From positions 8,308,001 through 8,372,000 of the forward strand of contig OY969623.1 in the NCBI GenBank assembly GCA_963701675.1: a stretch of 64,000 nt of DNA. Direction: 5' to 3'. Position numbers and translations under genes: made by a program. Numbering within the stretch: the stretch's first letter is position 1; the number at the start of each line of letters is the position of its first letter. The stretch is from G963701675 sp963701675 (lineage in GTDB: Bacteria > Planctomycetota > Planctomycetia > Gemmatales > Gemmataceae). The notes beneath the pieces are model-generated. The model did not search any database. It had not been told where the DNA came from and saw only the letters and a list, made by a program, of their open reading frames with translations. Shown here piece by piece: positions 45,147 through 53,944 of the stretch.

Positions 45147-47274
45147 CTAACGTCGGCGCACGACCCACACGCTGGTTCCGAGGCCGACGATGCCGACGAA
45201 CATGAGTACGCCGGGTATCCAGATCATGGAATTCGTCTTGTCCGACGGTTCAAACGGAAATACGTTGCTCTTGCGCCTGGATGCCAATGCTGCTGGGCCG
45301 TTCGCGGAGCCATTCCAAACAGCTACGGTAGAAATCGAAAAACGGGATGCCTTCTGAGCTAATGACAGTGTTGCAGACCATGCTCGCGTCACCGAAGACG
45401 ATAAGGCGTGGCTTCTGTTCTTGTTGCATGAAGGCGTGAGGTCCGGCCCCCGTGCCGGGTGACGTTTCCGAAACCACCACGGCCAACGACAACGGTTGCT
45501 TACTAAACTTACTCTGTAGTTCGCCCTTGGCGTGAAGATCGGTGATCAAGATAGAGGGAGCCGTAGTAACATCCGTTTCTGCCCATACTTCCTGTCCTGG
45601 AGGCGCCACCAATAAGGCTTCCGCCCGGAACTTGCTGTCGGGCGGACGGTCGCCTGCGCTCGGCTGAACCGTGCGAACGTCGAACAGCGGAAAGACAGTT
45701 CGGGAGAACGCCGCCGCGGCTGGATTGCTCTTGCGAAAACTCTCGTCCGGGTTTGGTTGGGCGAGAATTTGTGTGTGGTTGCGTGCGCCGACGAATTGCC
45801 GGAGTTTCAAAACACGATTCTGGCCGACCTCGACGTTGAATGGGGCAACGAACTTTTCCAGGCCGGTCATCACCAACTTGGAGCGATCCGGCGTAAGGGC
45901 CGGCTCCAACATCACGATAAGTTTTCCTTTGGTTTTGGTCGGGTCTGTCGGTGTCATGTATTCTTGAAGCGACTTGAGCGCATCGTCGTTAAACGGCTCG
46001 GTCGGAGCGATGCATAACACCATTGTTGCGTCCGCAGGAACGGATGGGCTCGTCACCGCATCCGGCGTTCCTGGCGCTGCGGCCGTGGTGGCGGCCAGGC
46101 GAAGGCCCTTCACGTGGAAGTTGTTCGCTTCGAGGGCTCTTTTCAGATCGGCAAGGCCGCGATCGAGATTGCTTCGAGATCGCCCTGTATCTGCCAGGTC
46201 GAACTCGCCGTTGCCCTGTGTGAAGTAAAGTACCGGCTTTTCTTTTCCTTCGGCCAGAAAGTGGATTTCCGTGATAATCGCCGCTTCACCGCGAAACGCT
46301 CGCGGTCGATTGCGCGCCATCATGTCCGGCGGTTCTTCAAGCTCGTCGGGATTGACGAATCGCGTTTGCACATTCGGCGGCGTGCCGGTAACGATAAGGA
46401 CTCCATAGCGCTCGCCGACTTTGAACTCACTTTCCAACTGCGTCATGCGATCCAAGTCGCGGTCCGGATCTATAAATTCGACTTCCACTTTGTCGGTAAC
46501 GTTAGTGGTGTTGTCGAACAGGGCTTTGATTTGGTGATGCAGCGCGGCCCGGGCGGGAAGGAGCACATAGACTTTCGTCGGCTTGGTGAGGCCCCGCAAG
46601 ATATTCTCGGACCGAGAACTCAAGCCGTAGATGCTCGATTGCGTCCATGGATAGGTCTGACTCAAGTACTTGAATGGCCCCCACGGCGTGTATGCGAGTC
46701 CGTTAAGCAATCCCAGAATGGCAAGCAACAACAACCCGGTCAGGACCGCGTTGTATCCATACACCAGCCGCCGCAGAATCGGCTGTTCGCGAACGCTGCC
46801 GCTCACGGTCTGCAGACTGACAAGCATCAATGCCAGACCACCGAACACGGCGCCGATGATCACCCAAACATGCCATGAGTTGTCGCCCTGCCACGCTTGC
46901 CAGCCGCCGGTCAGCGTCGACCACCACTTGATCGACAAGCCGATGCCAAGAAACAGCGTGGTCATCAAGCCCGTAAGTCCGCCGATAGCGAGGACAAGAA
47001 ACCGTGCCAAATCGAGATCGGAGAATGTTTCCGGACGCCACAGCGGGTAGACGATGGCGGCAAGTGCAGCGACGGTCGCCAAGGAAGCGCACCATAGGGC
47101 GATCGGCCACCACTCGCCGGGGTACCTGAGGTGTATGGCAACGGCAACAATCGCCAGGACCGCGGCGACAGCATAAAGAATCGTTGCTATCCGCTTGCGG
47201 TCGGCGGCGATCCAATCAAGCCACGGCGATCGCCCCGGCTCGGTGTTCGACGGTGATAAATTCGAATCAACCAT
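45147..47274 (-). CDS. GldG-like ABC auxiliary membrane protein (frameshifted near C-terminus)
   Basis: The protein has several N-terminal helices (residues about 30-220). A large GldG/ABC-type_uncharacterised domain follows (TKPTKVYVLLPARAALHHQI, VEVEFIDPDRDLDRM, PVLYFTQGNGEFDL). The frame stops at 45250 after SIGIQAQEQRISV. The missing last membrane helix and basic end are in another frame (NSMIWIPGVLMFVGIVGLG, then VWVVRRR and a stop at 45147). A one-base insertion near 45274-45280 explains the break, giving about 709 residues. GldG-type proteins work with an ABC permease and ATPase, both encoded upstream here, and with the DUF4340 protein downstream. Confidence 0.85.
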
Positions 47275-47304
47275 ATGGAATTTATCCAATCCGAATCAAT
47301 CGGC

Positions 47305-48897
47305 TTAGCGCCACTTGCGCGATTCCAGAACCTTAACGGTCAGAAACAGCCAGAACACCGCGGCGGAAAGATGAAACAAGAGGTACTTCGGAGCAACGGC
47401 GCCATCGCGCGCGGAAACCAAGTACAAATCGATGTAGGAGATGTGTTGGAGGATAGTAATCCATGTGCTGCTGCCGCCTTTTCCTCCCAACGATCCCTTT
47501 ATCCAATAGAGGATGGTCATTCCTAGCAGAACGGCTGCCGTCAACACGGCCGCGATGAGTTGATTTCGAGTGAGGCTCGAGAAAAACAGGCCCATCGCAA
47601 GAAAATGGGCGCCAAAACACGCAACGGCGATATAGAGGCACAGCAGCGGACGATACTCGAACTCCAATCCTGTACCAACACGTAGCGCCACAAGGCACAG
47701 TAGCCACGGGACCCAAAGCAACATGTAGAACAGAAAAACCGCGAGGAACTTGCTCATAACCGTGCCGATTTCGCTCACCGGCGCCGTCAGCAGGACTTCA
47801 AGTGTCCCTGTACGCTGTTCCTCGCTCACTAGGCGCATGGTCAAAATGGGAACGCCGAGAATGATCAGCAACATAATAGGGAAGATACTGACCAAATAGT
47901 CGCGGATGACCGGCTCCATAATCGGCTCTCGCTCGAGTACGCGATCTTCGAGCAAGGTCACGAACAAATAGAACATGATCCACGCGAAGAATGCGAATGC
48001 GAGCATTACCAAGTACGCTAATGGCGAGTAAAAGTACGCCGCCAATTCCCGTCTCGTCTGCACCATGAGCCTATTCTCGGAACAGATTCCAACGGATATG
48101 ATGAGGTAAAAAAGGCCAAGCCCCATGAGTACCAAACCGGACGGAACCAAATACGGTTCCGGTCGGGTATTAATCCAGTTCCACTCATAGAACCATCCGG
48201 GAAGTATGGATCGACCCAAGCCGATCAGGAACATCAGGGCGCCGACTACGCCAAGCCCGAGGGCCGCGGCATATCCAAGGCTGCTTGAAGCTCCTTCGAT
48301 GCCGACGAAGCTCCAAAGAAACGCCAATCCTGCGAGCGCCAGTAGCATGCCGTAGGGGATGAGGAACTTTTCCGAGACGTTGCCGCCGATAAGCCCTGCC
48401 AGCGCCAGTCCGGCGCCGACAACCAGCAATAGGCGAAGCGTGGCGGTGCGCCAGACGCGGTCGTCTTCCGCACGCATGAACGCCATCAAGAACAAGAGGC
48501 CAAGTCCCAGGAAGCCGAGCCCCCACGGAAGAAATTGTGCCCCTGCGCGGTGCTCACCGATGGGTAGCGCGGAAATTAGCGCGGCGGACGCGAGAAGTAC
48601 GAAACCGAGCATGCCATACATTCGGCGGACTTGGACGTCCGAATCGCGCACGGCATGATACAGCATGCAGGAAATACCGGCCGACAGAAGCAACGTGCGC
48701 CAAAACGGTCCGATGACGCTTGCGAACCCGGAAGTCGGCACCAGCATGACGGCGCTGACCAGCACGACGAGAAAAAGGCCGACCGTTCCCAGAATGCGCG
48801 CCACGCGCGGTTCGTCTTGGCGCATCTGAGACGGCGCGGTTTCGCGCGGCATTCGGTCCGGGCCGCGTTCTTCCGTTTCGGGAAGTAACTTCGACAT
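47305..48897 (-). CDS. ABC-2 type transporter permease (GldF-like)
   Basis: The 530-residue integral membrane protein has about a dozen hydrophobic segments. The C-terminal half (about 290-530) has the ABC-2 permease pattern: RRELAAYFYSPLAYLVMLAF, then MRLVSEEQRTGTLEVLLTAPVSE, typical of GldF-like permeases. The N-terminal half adds further helices not found in minimal GldF. ATG 48897 is preceded by GAAGAAGA, with the ATPase stop 19 bases upstream. The substrate is unknown. Confidence 0.88.
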   Translation of the reverse strand: MSKLLPETEERGPDRMPRETAPSQMRQDEPRVARILGTVGLFLVVLVSAVMLVPTSGFASVIGPFWRTLLLSAGISCMLYHAVRDSDVQVRRMYGMLGFVLLASAALISALPIGEHRAGAQFLPWGLGFLGLGLLFLMAFMRAEDDRVWRTATLRLLLVVGAGLALAGLIGGNVSEKFLIPYGMLLALAGLAFLWSFVGIEGASSSLGYAAALGLGVVGALMFLIGLGRSILPGWFYEWNWINTRPEPYLVPSGLVLMGLGLFYLIISVGICSENRLMVQTRRELAAYFYSPLAYLVMLAFAFFAWIMFYLFVTLLEDRVLEREPIMEPVIRDYLVSIFPIMLLIILGVPILTMRLVSEEQRTGTLEVLLTAPVSEIGTVMSKFLAVFLFYMLLWVPWLLCLVALRVGTGLEFEYRPLLCLYIAVACFGAHFLAMGLFFSSLTRNQLIAAVLTAAVLLGMTILYWIKGSLGGKGGSSTWITILQHISYIDLYLVSARDGAVAPKYLLFHLSAAVFWLFLTVKVLESRKWR

Positions 48898-48916
48898 ATT
48901 TCTTCTTCGCCGTACG

Positions 48917-49858
48917 TCAGGCGGACATTCGCTCCTGTCCGCGGACCACCACGTCGATGAATCGATCCTCAAGTCGGCCTTTGCGCAGATCCAACAATCG
49001 CAACGGCCAGCCGTTCTTCGCCATCCGTTCGGCAATCGTCTCGCGGATGTCCCGGTCGTGGTGTGTCCGGATTTCGAAGCCGGTAACACCGTCGCCCAAT
49101 GACCGCGATTTCACTTCGCCGACGCCGTCCAATGATCGCAGCACACTCATCACCGGCTCAGCCGCCGCGCGCACTTCAAGCAGAATTACCGTTGCATCAC
49201 GGGACAATTCGTCCATGCGCTTATCCAGGCCGATTCGCCCGGCATTGATAATGATCACACGCTGACAGATCTTCTCTACCTCGGCGAGAATGTGCGTCGA
49301 CAAAAGCACCGTATGTTTCGTGCCGAGGTCTTTGATCAGGTCCAGCGTCTCATTGATCTGCATCGGATCAAGACCAACTGTAGGCTCGTCTAGGATCAAC
49401 AGATCGGGGTCGTGAATCATTGCGTCAGCCAGGCCGACGCGCTGGCGATAGCCTTTCGAGAGCGTGCCAATGAGCCGCCTTCTCACTTCACGGACCCGGC
49501 AGCGTTCGATGCAGTAGTCCACGCGCTTCTGGCGTTCCTTGCGTTCAACCTTTTTGAGTTTGGCCCGGTAGCTCAAGTATTCCTCGACGCGCATTTCCGG
49601 GTAAAGCGGCACGCTTTCCGGGAGGTAGCCGAGATGCCGGCGGACATCCATCGATTCGGTCATGACGTCGTGACCGGCAACCTTGGCGATCCCGGTGGTG
49701 GCCGGCAAATACGTGGTCAGGATTCGCATGGTCGTCGTCTTGCCGGCGCCGTTCGGGCCGAGAAAGCCGACGATCTCACCGCGATCCACCTGAAAGTTAA
49801 TGTGGTCAACCGCCAAGATCGGGCCGAAGTACTTGGTGAGATCGTTGACTTGAATCAT
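48917..49858 (-). CDS. ABC transporter ATP-binding protein (GldA-like)
   Basis: The 313-residue ATPase has Walker A GPNGAGKTT (34-42), signature LSKGYRQRVGLADA, Walker B LLILDEPTVGLDP and a switch His in LLSTHILAEVE. The C-terminal domain of about 90 residues (EVRAAAEPVMSVLRSLDGV) is of the kind seen in GldA/NatA-type ATPases. ATG 49858 is chosen over 49867 because GGG is spaced better. It is the first gene of the four-gene module with permease, GldG-like and DUF4340 proteins. Confidence 0.92.
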   Translation of the reverse strand: MIQVNDLTKYFGPILAVDHINFQVDRGEIVGFLGPNGAGKTTTMRILTTYLPATTGIAKVAGHDVMTESMDVRRHLGYLPESVPLYPEMRVEEYLSYRAKLKKVERKERQKRVDYCIERCRVREVRRRLIGTLSKGYRQRVGLADAMIHDPDLLILDEPTVGLDPMQINETLDLIKDLGTKHTVLLSTHILAEVEKICQRVIIINAGRIGLDKRMDELSRDATVILLEVRAAAEPVMSVLRSLDGVGEVKSRSLGDGVTGFEIRTHHDRDIRETIAERMAKNGWPLRLLDLRKGRLEDRFIDVVVRGQERMSA

Positions 49859-49979
49859 CGGCAGCATCCCGTACGTTCGTGCTTTTCTACTCTTTTATTA
49901 CGGATTGTTGGTCCGGCAAGTTCAGGCCCGAACGATGTTTTGCTCGATGGAGTCGGATGTGCCTGCGCCACCAAGAGAA

Positions 49980-51614
49980 TCATGTCGTCGGCCCGGCCTG
50001 TTTGACGGCATCCGAGACGTGTGCTGCGTAGCTGTTGAAGTTGTTCTGGAATAGGCCGGCGAGCTTTCGGGCTTGAGCATCATACTCGCCGGCGTGGGGC
50101 CAGGTGTTTCGTGGTTGGAGTATCTCCGATGGAACACCGGGGCACGCCTGCGGTACTTGGGTCCCGAAGAATGGATCGCGCACAAATGGAGTCTTCGCCA
50201 AATCGCCGCGAAGTGCCGCTCGAATGGTCGCACGGGTATAAGCAAGCTTCATCCGGCTGCCTTTGCCGTACGGCCCACCAGTCCAACCGGTGTTGACGAG
50301 CCATACCTGCGACCCGTGCGTCTTGAGCTTCTTGAGAAGCATCTCGGCATAGCGGGTTGGATGCAACGGAAGAAACGGCGCCGCGAAACACGTGCTGAAC
50401 ACCGTCTGCGGCTCGGTGATGCCCGCTTCGGTACCTGCAACCTTGGCGGTATACCCCGAAAGAAAATGATAAAGCGCGTGATCGTGCGTCAATCGGCTAA
50501 TGGGCGGCAACACACCGGATGCGTCGCAAGTGAGGAACAAGATGTTGGTCGGATGGCTACCTCGGCCGCTCGGTTCACAATTATCGATAAAGTCCACCGG
50601 ATAAGCCGCACGAGTGTTTTCCGTGAAGTGGTCGTCGTCGTAATCGGGAACGCGGGTGTTCGGATCGATTACTACGTTTTCCAAGATGCTGCCGAAGCGG
50701 ATCGCATTCCAAATTTGCGGTTCGCCTTCGCGCGACAGCCGAATGGTCTTGGCGTAGCAACCGCCTTCGATGTTGAAGATGCCCTCGTCCGACCAGCCGT
50801 GTTCGTCGTCACCGATCAGTCGGCGTTCCGGATCGGCCGAAAGCGTCGTCTTGCCTGTGCCCGAAAGGCCGAAGAACAATGCGGTGTCGCCGCCCGGCCC
50901 GATGTTCGCCGAACAGTGCATCGGGAAGACACCTTTGCCCGGCAAGAGGTAATTGAGGAGCGAGAAAACCGATTTCTTGATCTCGCCGGCGTAGTGTGTG
51001 CCGCCGATGAGAACCAGCCGTTTCGGCAAATTCAGAATGATGAACGCTGCCGAACGGGTGCCGTCGGTCTTCGGATCGGCACGAAGGCCAGGGGCGGCGA
51101 GAATGGTTACATCCGGTGCGAATCCTTTGCTCAATTGGTCCAGCGATGGCCGCAAGAAGAGACACCGAGCGAACAAGGCTTGCCAGGCTTTTTCCGTGAC
51201 CACCCGGACCTGTAAGCGATGTCGCGGATCAGCGCAGGCCCAGGCATCGGTGACAAACAAATCGCGGCCTTGAAAGTAAGCGAAGACTTTGTCGTAGAGT
51301 CGTTGGAAGTTCGCCGGGTCGATGGCACGGTTGACGTTGCCCCACGCGATATTGTTCTCATCGGCTGGATCGGCGACGACGTAACGATCTTGCGGGGACC
51401 GGCCGGTGCGTTCGCCTGTATACGACACGAGGGCGCCGGTTGAGGCGAGCTGCGCTTCGCCGCGATCGACGGCCTGTTCGACCAGCTGCGCCGCGGACAG
51501 ATGAACGTGCACTTTGCCGACGTTGATGAGACCATGCGCTGTCAAATCTACACCGGCTCGATGCGTCGACGAAGTGGATTCAGTCGTCGGTTGCGACAAA
51601 GCCGGCGCTGCCAT
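49980..51614 (-). CDS. pckA: phosphoenolpyruvate carboxykinase (ATP)
   Basis: PckA makes phosphoenolpyruvate from oxaloacetate and ATP in gluconeogenesis. The 544-residue protein has the P-loop GLSGTGKTT (249-257), the metal motif DDEHGW (269-274), GGTHYAGEIKKS (204-215) and PMHCSANIG (231-239), all standard for the ATP-dependent family. An N-terminal Thr/Ser-rich extension of about 20 residues precedes the first conserved part. ACGAGG is about 12 bases before the ATG. Its likely role beside amino-acid catabolism is to draw TCA intermediates into sugar synthesis. Confidence 0.96.
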   Translation of the reverse strand: MAAPALSQPTTESTSSTHRAGVDLTAHGLINVGKVHVHLSAAQLVEQAVDRGEAQLASTGALVSYTGERTGRSPQDRYVVADPADENNIAWGNVNRAIDPANFQRLYDKVFAYFQGRDLFVTDAWACADPRHRLQVRVVTEKAWQALFARCLFLRPSLDQLSKGFAPDVTILAAPGLRADPKTDGTRSAAFIILNLPKRLVLIGGTHYAGEIKKSVFSLLNYLLPGKGVFPMHCSANIGPGGDTALFFGLSGTGKTTLSADPERRLIGDDEHGWSDEGIFNIEGGCYAKTIRLSREGEPQIWNAIRFGSILENVVIDPNTRVPDYDDDHFTENTRAAYPVDFIDNCEPSGRGSHPTNILFLTCDASGVLPPISRLTHDHALYHFLSGYTAKVAGTEAGITEPQTVFSTCFAAPFLPLHPTRYAEMLLKKLKTHGSQVWLVNTGWTGGPYGKGSRMKLAYTRATIRAALRGDLAKTPFVRDPFFGTQVPQACPGVPSEILQPRNTWPHAGEYDAQARKLAGLFQNNFNSYAAHVSDAVKQAGPTT

Positions 51615-51641
51615 GTCGTGGCTTGCCTCGTACGGGGTATC

Positions 51642-51669
51642 AAAAAAGTGCGCCCCAAAGACGGGGCGC
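51642..51669 (-). terminator. Rho-independent terminator of the propeller surface gene
   Basis: On the minus strand GCGCCCC (51669-51663) pairs with GGGGCGC (51656-51650) around a 6-base loop, followed after two bases by TTTTTT (51647-51642). It lies 105 bases after the stop of the 51774-53603 gene and just before pckA, so pckA should have its own promoter. Confidence 0.75.
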
Positions 51670-51773
51670 GGATATGATCAAGATATGTCGGCGAAAGCAG
51701 ATGGCAATTGACGTGATGCGAACCGAGGTGCTCAAAGCAGCTTCGATCCAAAATTCATCGTGTCTGGCTTGTC

Positions 51774-53603
51774 CTAAATAAAATCCTCCACCCGCATAAT
51801 GAACCCATCCATCAGCCCGCCGAAGATGGGCTGAAACGACTCGCGAGTTGTTTCAAACTCGGTCGAGATGGTGTACCCGACCGTATACACGGCATCGGTC
51901 GCCGGATCGTAATCGATGCTCAAAGCCAGCTCGTCGGCCAGACCACCCGTCATCACGGCATCGGTCATCATGGTGCCGTCGGCGGAAAACTTGGCGACCA
52001 GCACATCGAAATCACCATCCAGGCCGATGGAGCCCGCGACGTAGATCTGCCCGGCTCCGTCAAGGGTGATACCCCACCCGTTCAAGTCGACGTCGTTGCC
52101 GCCGAAGGAGTACGCGTATTCGACGGCCAGACCTGGGTTTACCTTCGTAAGGAGCAGGTCGCGACGGCCGTCGCCCAGTCCGGAGGGAATGTAACCCACA
52201 CCGAAGGCATCGCCATTGCGGTCGACGTAGATGTCGTTCAAGCTCCCAAAGCCCGCTGTGTCGAAGTAGACGCCGTTGGCAACCTCGCCGTCGGCACTGA
52301 TTTCGTGTTGAGCCGCATAGATATCCGTTCCCTTCAGAAACGTGCCGGCCACTTGAATCTTGAAGTCAGGCCCAACTCCGAGGGCATTGGCAGTCGCGCC
52401 GTCGAACCCGTCATACGTATAGACATAACCAAAAATGCTCGTCGGCCCGGCCGTGTTCGCTAGATCCGAAAACCATGAGACTTGCATGCTCTGTTCCGGG
52501 AAACCGATGGAGCGCGCGTCGGTGGTCCCCGTCACATAGATCGTGTAGGTGCGGTCGTCGTGGAAAATGTCATTGCCTTCGCTGGGCACACTACTGGCGA
52601 TGGTCCAGCTAATCGTTTGCCAGTCGGCGTCCAGACGGAAGTAGATGCGGGCGAGGAAGCCCTGGAAATTCGACACGCCGATGGCGTACATGTTCCCTTC
52701 GCTGTCAACGTCGATTCCCTTTAGCTCGGCAAAGGTGCCGCCGGGGAAGTTCAGCGCTACCGCGTTGAGAAGCGTGCTGCCATCGACCGAGACTTTCGCA
52801 ATCAACATGTCCGTCACGCCGGGATTCGCCGGGTCGGTAATGAAGCCGCCCGTGTACAGCCCGTCGGGTCCGACGGTGATGGGCCGCAGCATGTCCACAT
52901 GGGCGCTGCCTAGAAAACTGGACCATGATGTGAGAGCGTCGGGCCCAGCGGCCGCAGGTTCCGAGCTTCCAAGCTGCTTCACATTCGGATTTGCCACCGT
53001 CCGATCGGTGCGCACCGCAGTAGAGTGCGCAACGCCGATGCTGTCCATCTCCGCTGCATGGTTGGCCGTCGTCGCACGGCTCGCGTTTCCCGTTGTCGCA
53101 GCGCCCAAGGCAGGGGGTAACTGCTGGTCCGTGTCACGCGCGGGCGCCATCAACAATGACGACGTTGGCTGCGGCGGCGAGGTATTTCGAGGCGGCGAGG
53201 TGACAACGCTGCCTTGGCTGGCAGTGCCACGACTCTGCGGTGCGGACGGCGGCGGATCGGCCGGCTTTGAAGTATTCGACGCAATCGGCGGAGTGGGCGT
53301 TGACGGCTTCTGCGTGTTTTGCTGAGGAGTGACGATCGAGTCTTGCTTCGCTTTCTCCTTGGCCTTGATGGAACGCTCGGGCGGCGCACTTTCGGCGGCG
53401 GTCGGACGTTTCCGTGGTTGCTCGCCCGACGTTTTGCTTCGGCGCAACGCTCGTCGGTCGTCGTCTAGGCCTAGGTCTGCGGCGCCCGAATCCGGCGCTG
53501 CACTGAGCACCGAGCCCGGTTGGAGACGCGTTTCGAGTAGTTCGAGGCTCGGAGTAAACGAAAAAGTGCGACGAGAACGGCCAGGTTTTTTTGGGTCTGT
53601 CAT
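51774..53603 (-). CDS. SBBP-like propeller surface protein with LEPR-XLL-like N-terminus
   Basis: The 609-residue protein starts with a basic leader and LELLETRLQPG (20-30), a divergent LEPR-XLL motif. A long Pro/Ser/Thr-rich linker follows (about 45-215). The propeller part (about 225-609) has repeats such as DGLYTGGFITDPANPGVTDM, GIDVDSEGNMYAIGVSNF, DVLVAKFSADG and ESFQPIFGGLMDGFI. SBBP-like cores are weaker than in the first gene. The GGAGAGG site is 6 bases before the ATG. It should be exposed outside the cytoplasm; the function is unknown. It ends in a clear terminator. Confidence 0.85.
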   Translation of the reverse strand: MTDPKKPGRSRRTFSFTPSLELLETRLQPGSVLSAAPDSGAADLGLDDDRRALRRSKTSGEQPRKRPTAAESAPPERSIKAKEKAKQDSIVTPQQNTQKPSTPTPPIASNTSKPADPPPSAPQSRGTASQGSVVTSPPRNTSPPQPTSSLLMAPARDTDQQLPPALGAATTGNASRATTANHAAEMDSIGVAHSTAVRTDRTVANPNVKQLGSSEPAAAGPDALTSWSSFLGSAHVDMLRPITVGPDGLYTGGFITDPANPGVTDMLIAKVSVDGSTLLNAVALNFPGGTFAELKGIDVDSEGNMYAIGVSNFQGFLARIYFRLDADWQTISWTIASSVPSEGNDIFHDDRTYTIYVTGTTDARSIGFPEQSMQVSWFSDLANTAGPTSIFGYVYTYDGFDGATANALGVGPDFKIQVAGTFLKGTDIYAAQHEISADGEVANGVYFDTAGFGSLNDIYVDRNGDAFGVGYIPSGLGDGRRDLLLTKVNPGLAVEYAYSFGGNDVDLNGWGITLDGAGQIYVAGSIGLDGDFDVLVAKFSADGTMMTDAVMTGGLADELALSIDYDPATDAVYTVGYTISTEFETTRESFQPIFGGLMDGFIMRVEDFI

Positions 53604-53944
53604 GGTGCCTCTCCGAGGAGCAAAGTTCGGGTGTGTGATCTCCCCAACGTGCGCAAAGGTAGCGCCGCCAGAATGTGAGATAATCTCGGTTCGATTTCAC
53701 TTGGGACTACGTAGTGACGGTCCGAGATCGGTGAGCGCGCTGGTTCCGAGCAGCGGTAATTACCGTGGAGGGCGGTCGGACGTCATCGAGCAGGTGTACG
53801 GCAGGTTGGCAGCGGTTTGGTGTGTGTTTGCCTCTTCATCTCCGGGAAGTTACTCGTTCGTCTGTTCCGATTAACCTATATGAATATGAGCATGCGTTTT
53901 TGTCAATCAAATTATCCCATTCTACGCAGTTTTTCCGGAGATTT
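53604..53944. other. intergenic region between ftsH and the propeller gene
   Basis: About 340 bases with no credible gene. The end next to ftsH is AT-rich and carries a candidate minus-strand promoter (53878-53906). The rest would be a leader of about 270 bases for the propeller gene. No ftsH terminator was recognised. Confidence 0.5.
53878..53906 (-). promoter_or_regulatory. candidate sigma-70 promoter for the propeller gene
   Basis: A perfect TTGACA (53906-53901) is followed by 17 bases and TCATAT (53883-53878), or by 18 bases and CATATA. The region is AT-rich against its surroundings. Transcription would head toward the start at 53603. Confidence 0.4.

Noticed and set aside
50073..51215. 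Plus-strand open frame of 380 codons opposite pckA
   Set aside because: pckA is certain on the other strand and the antisense product matches no family I know.
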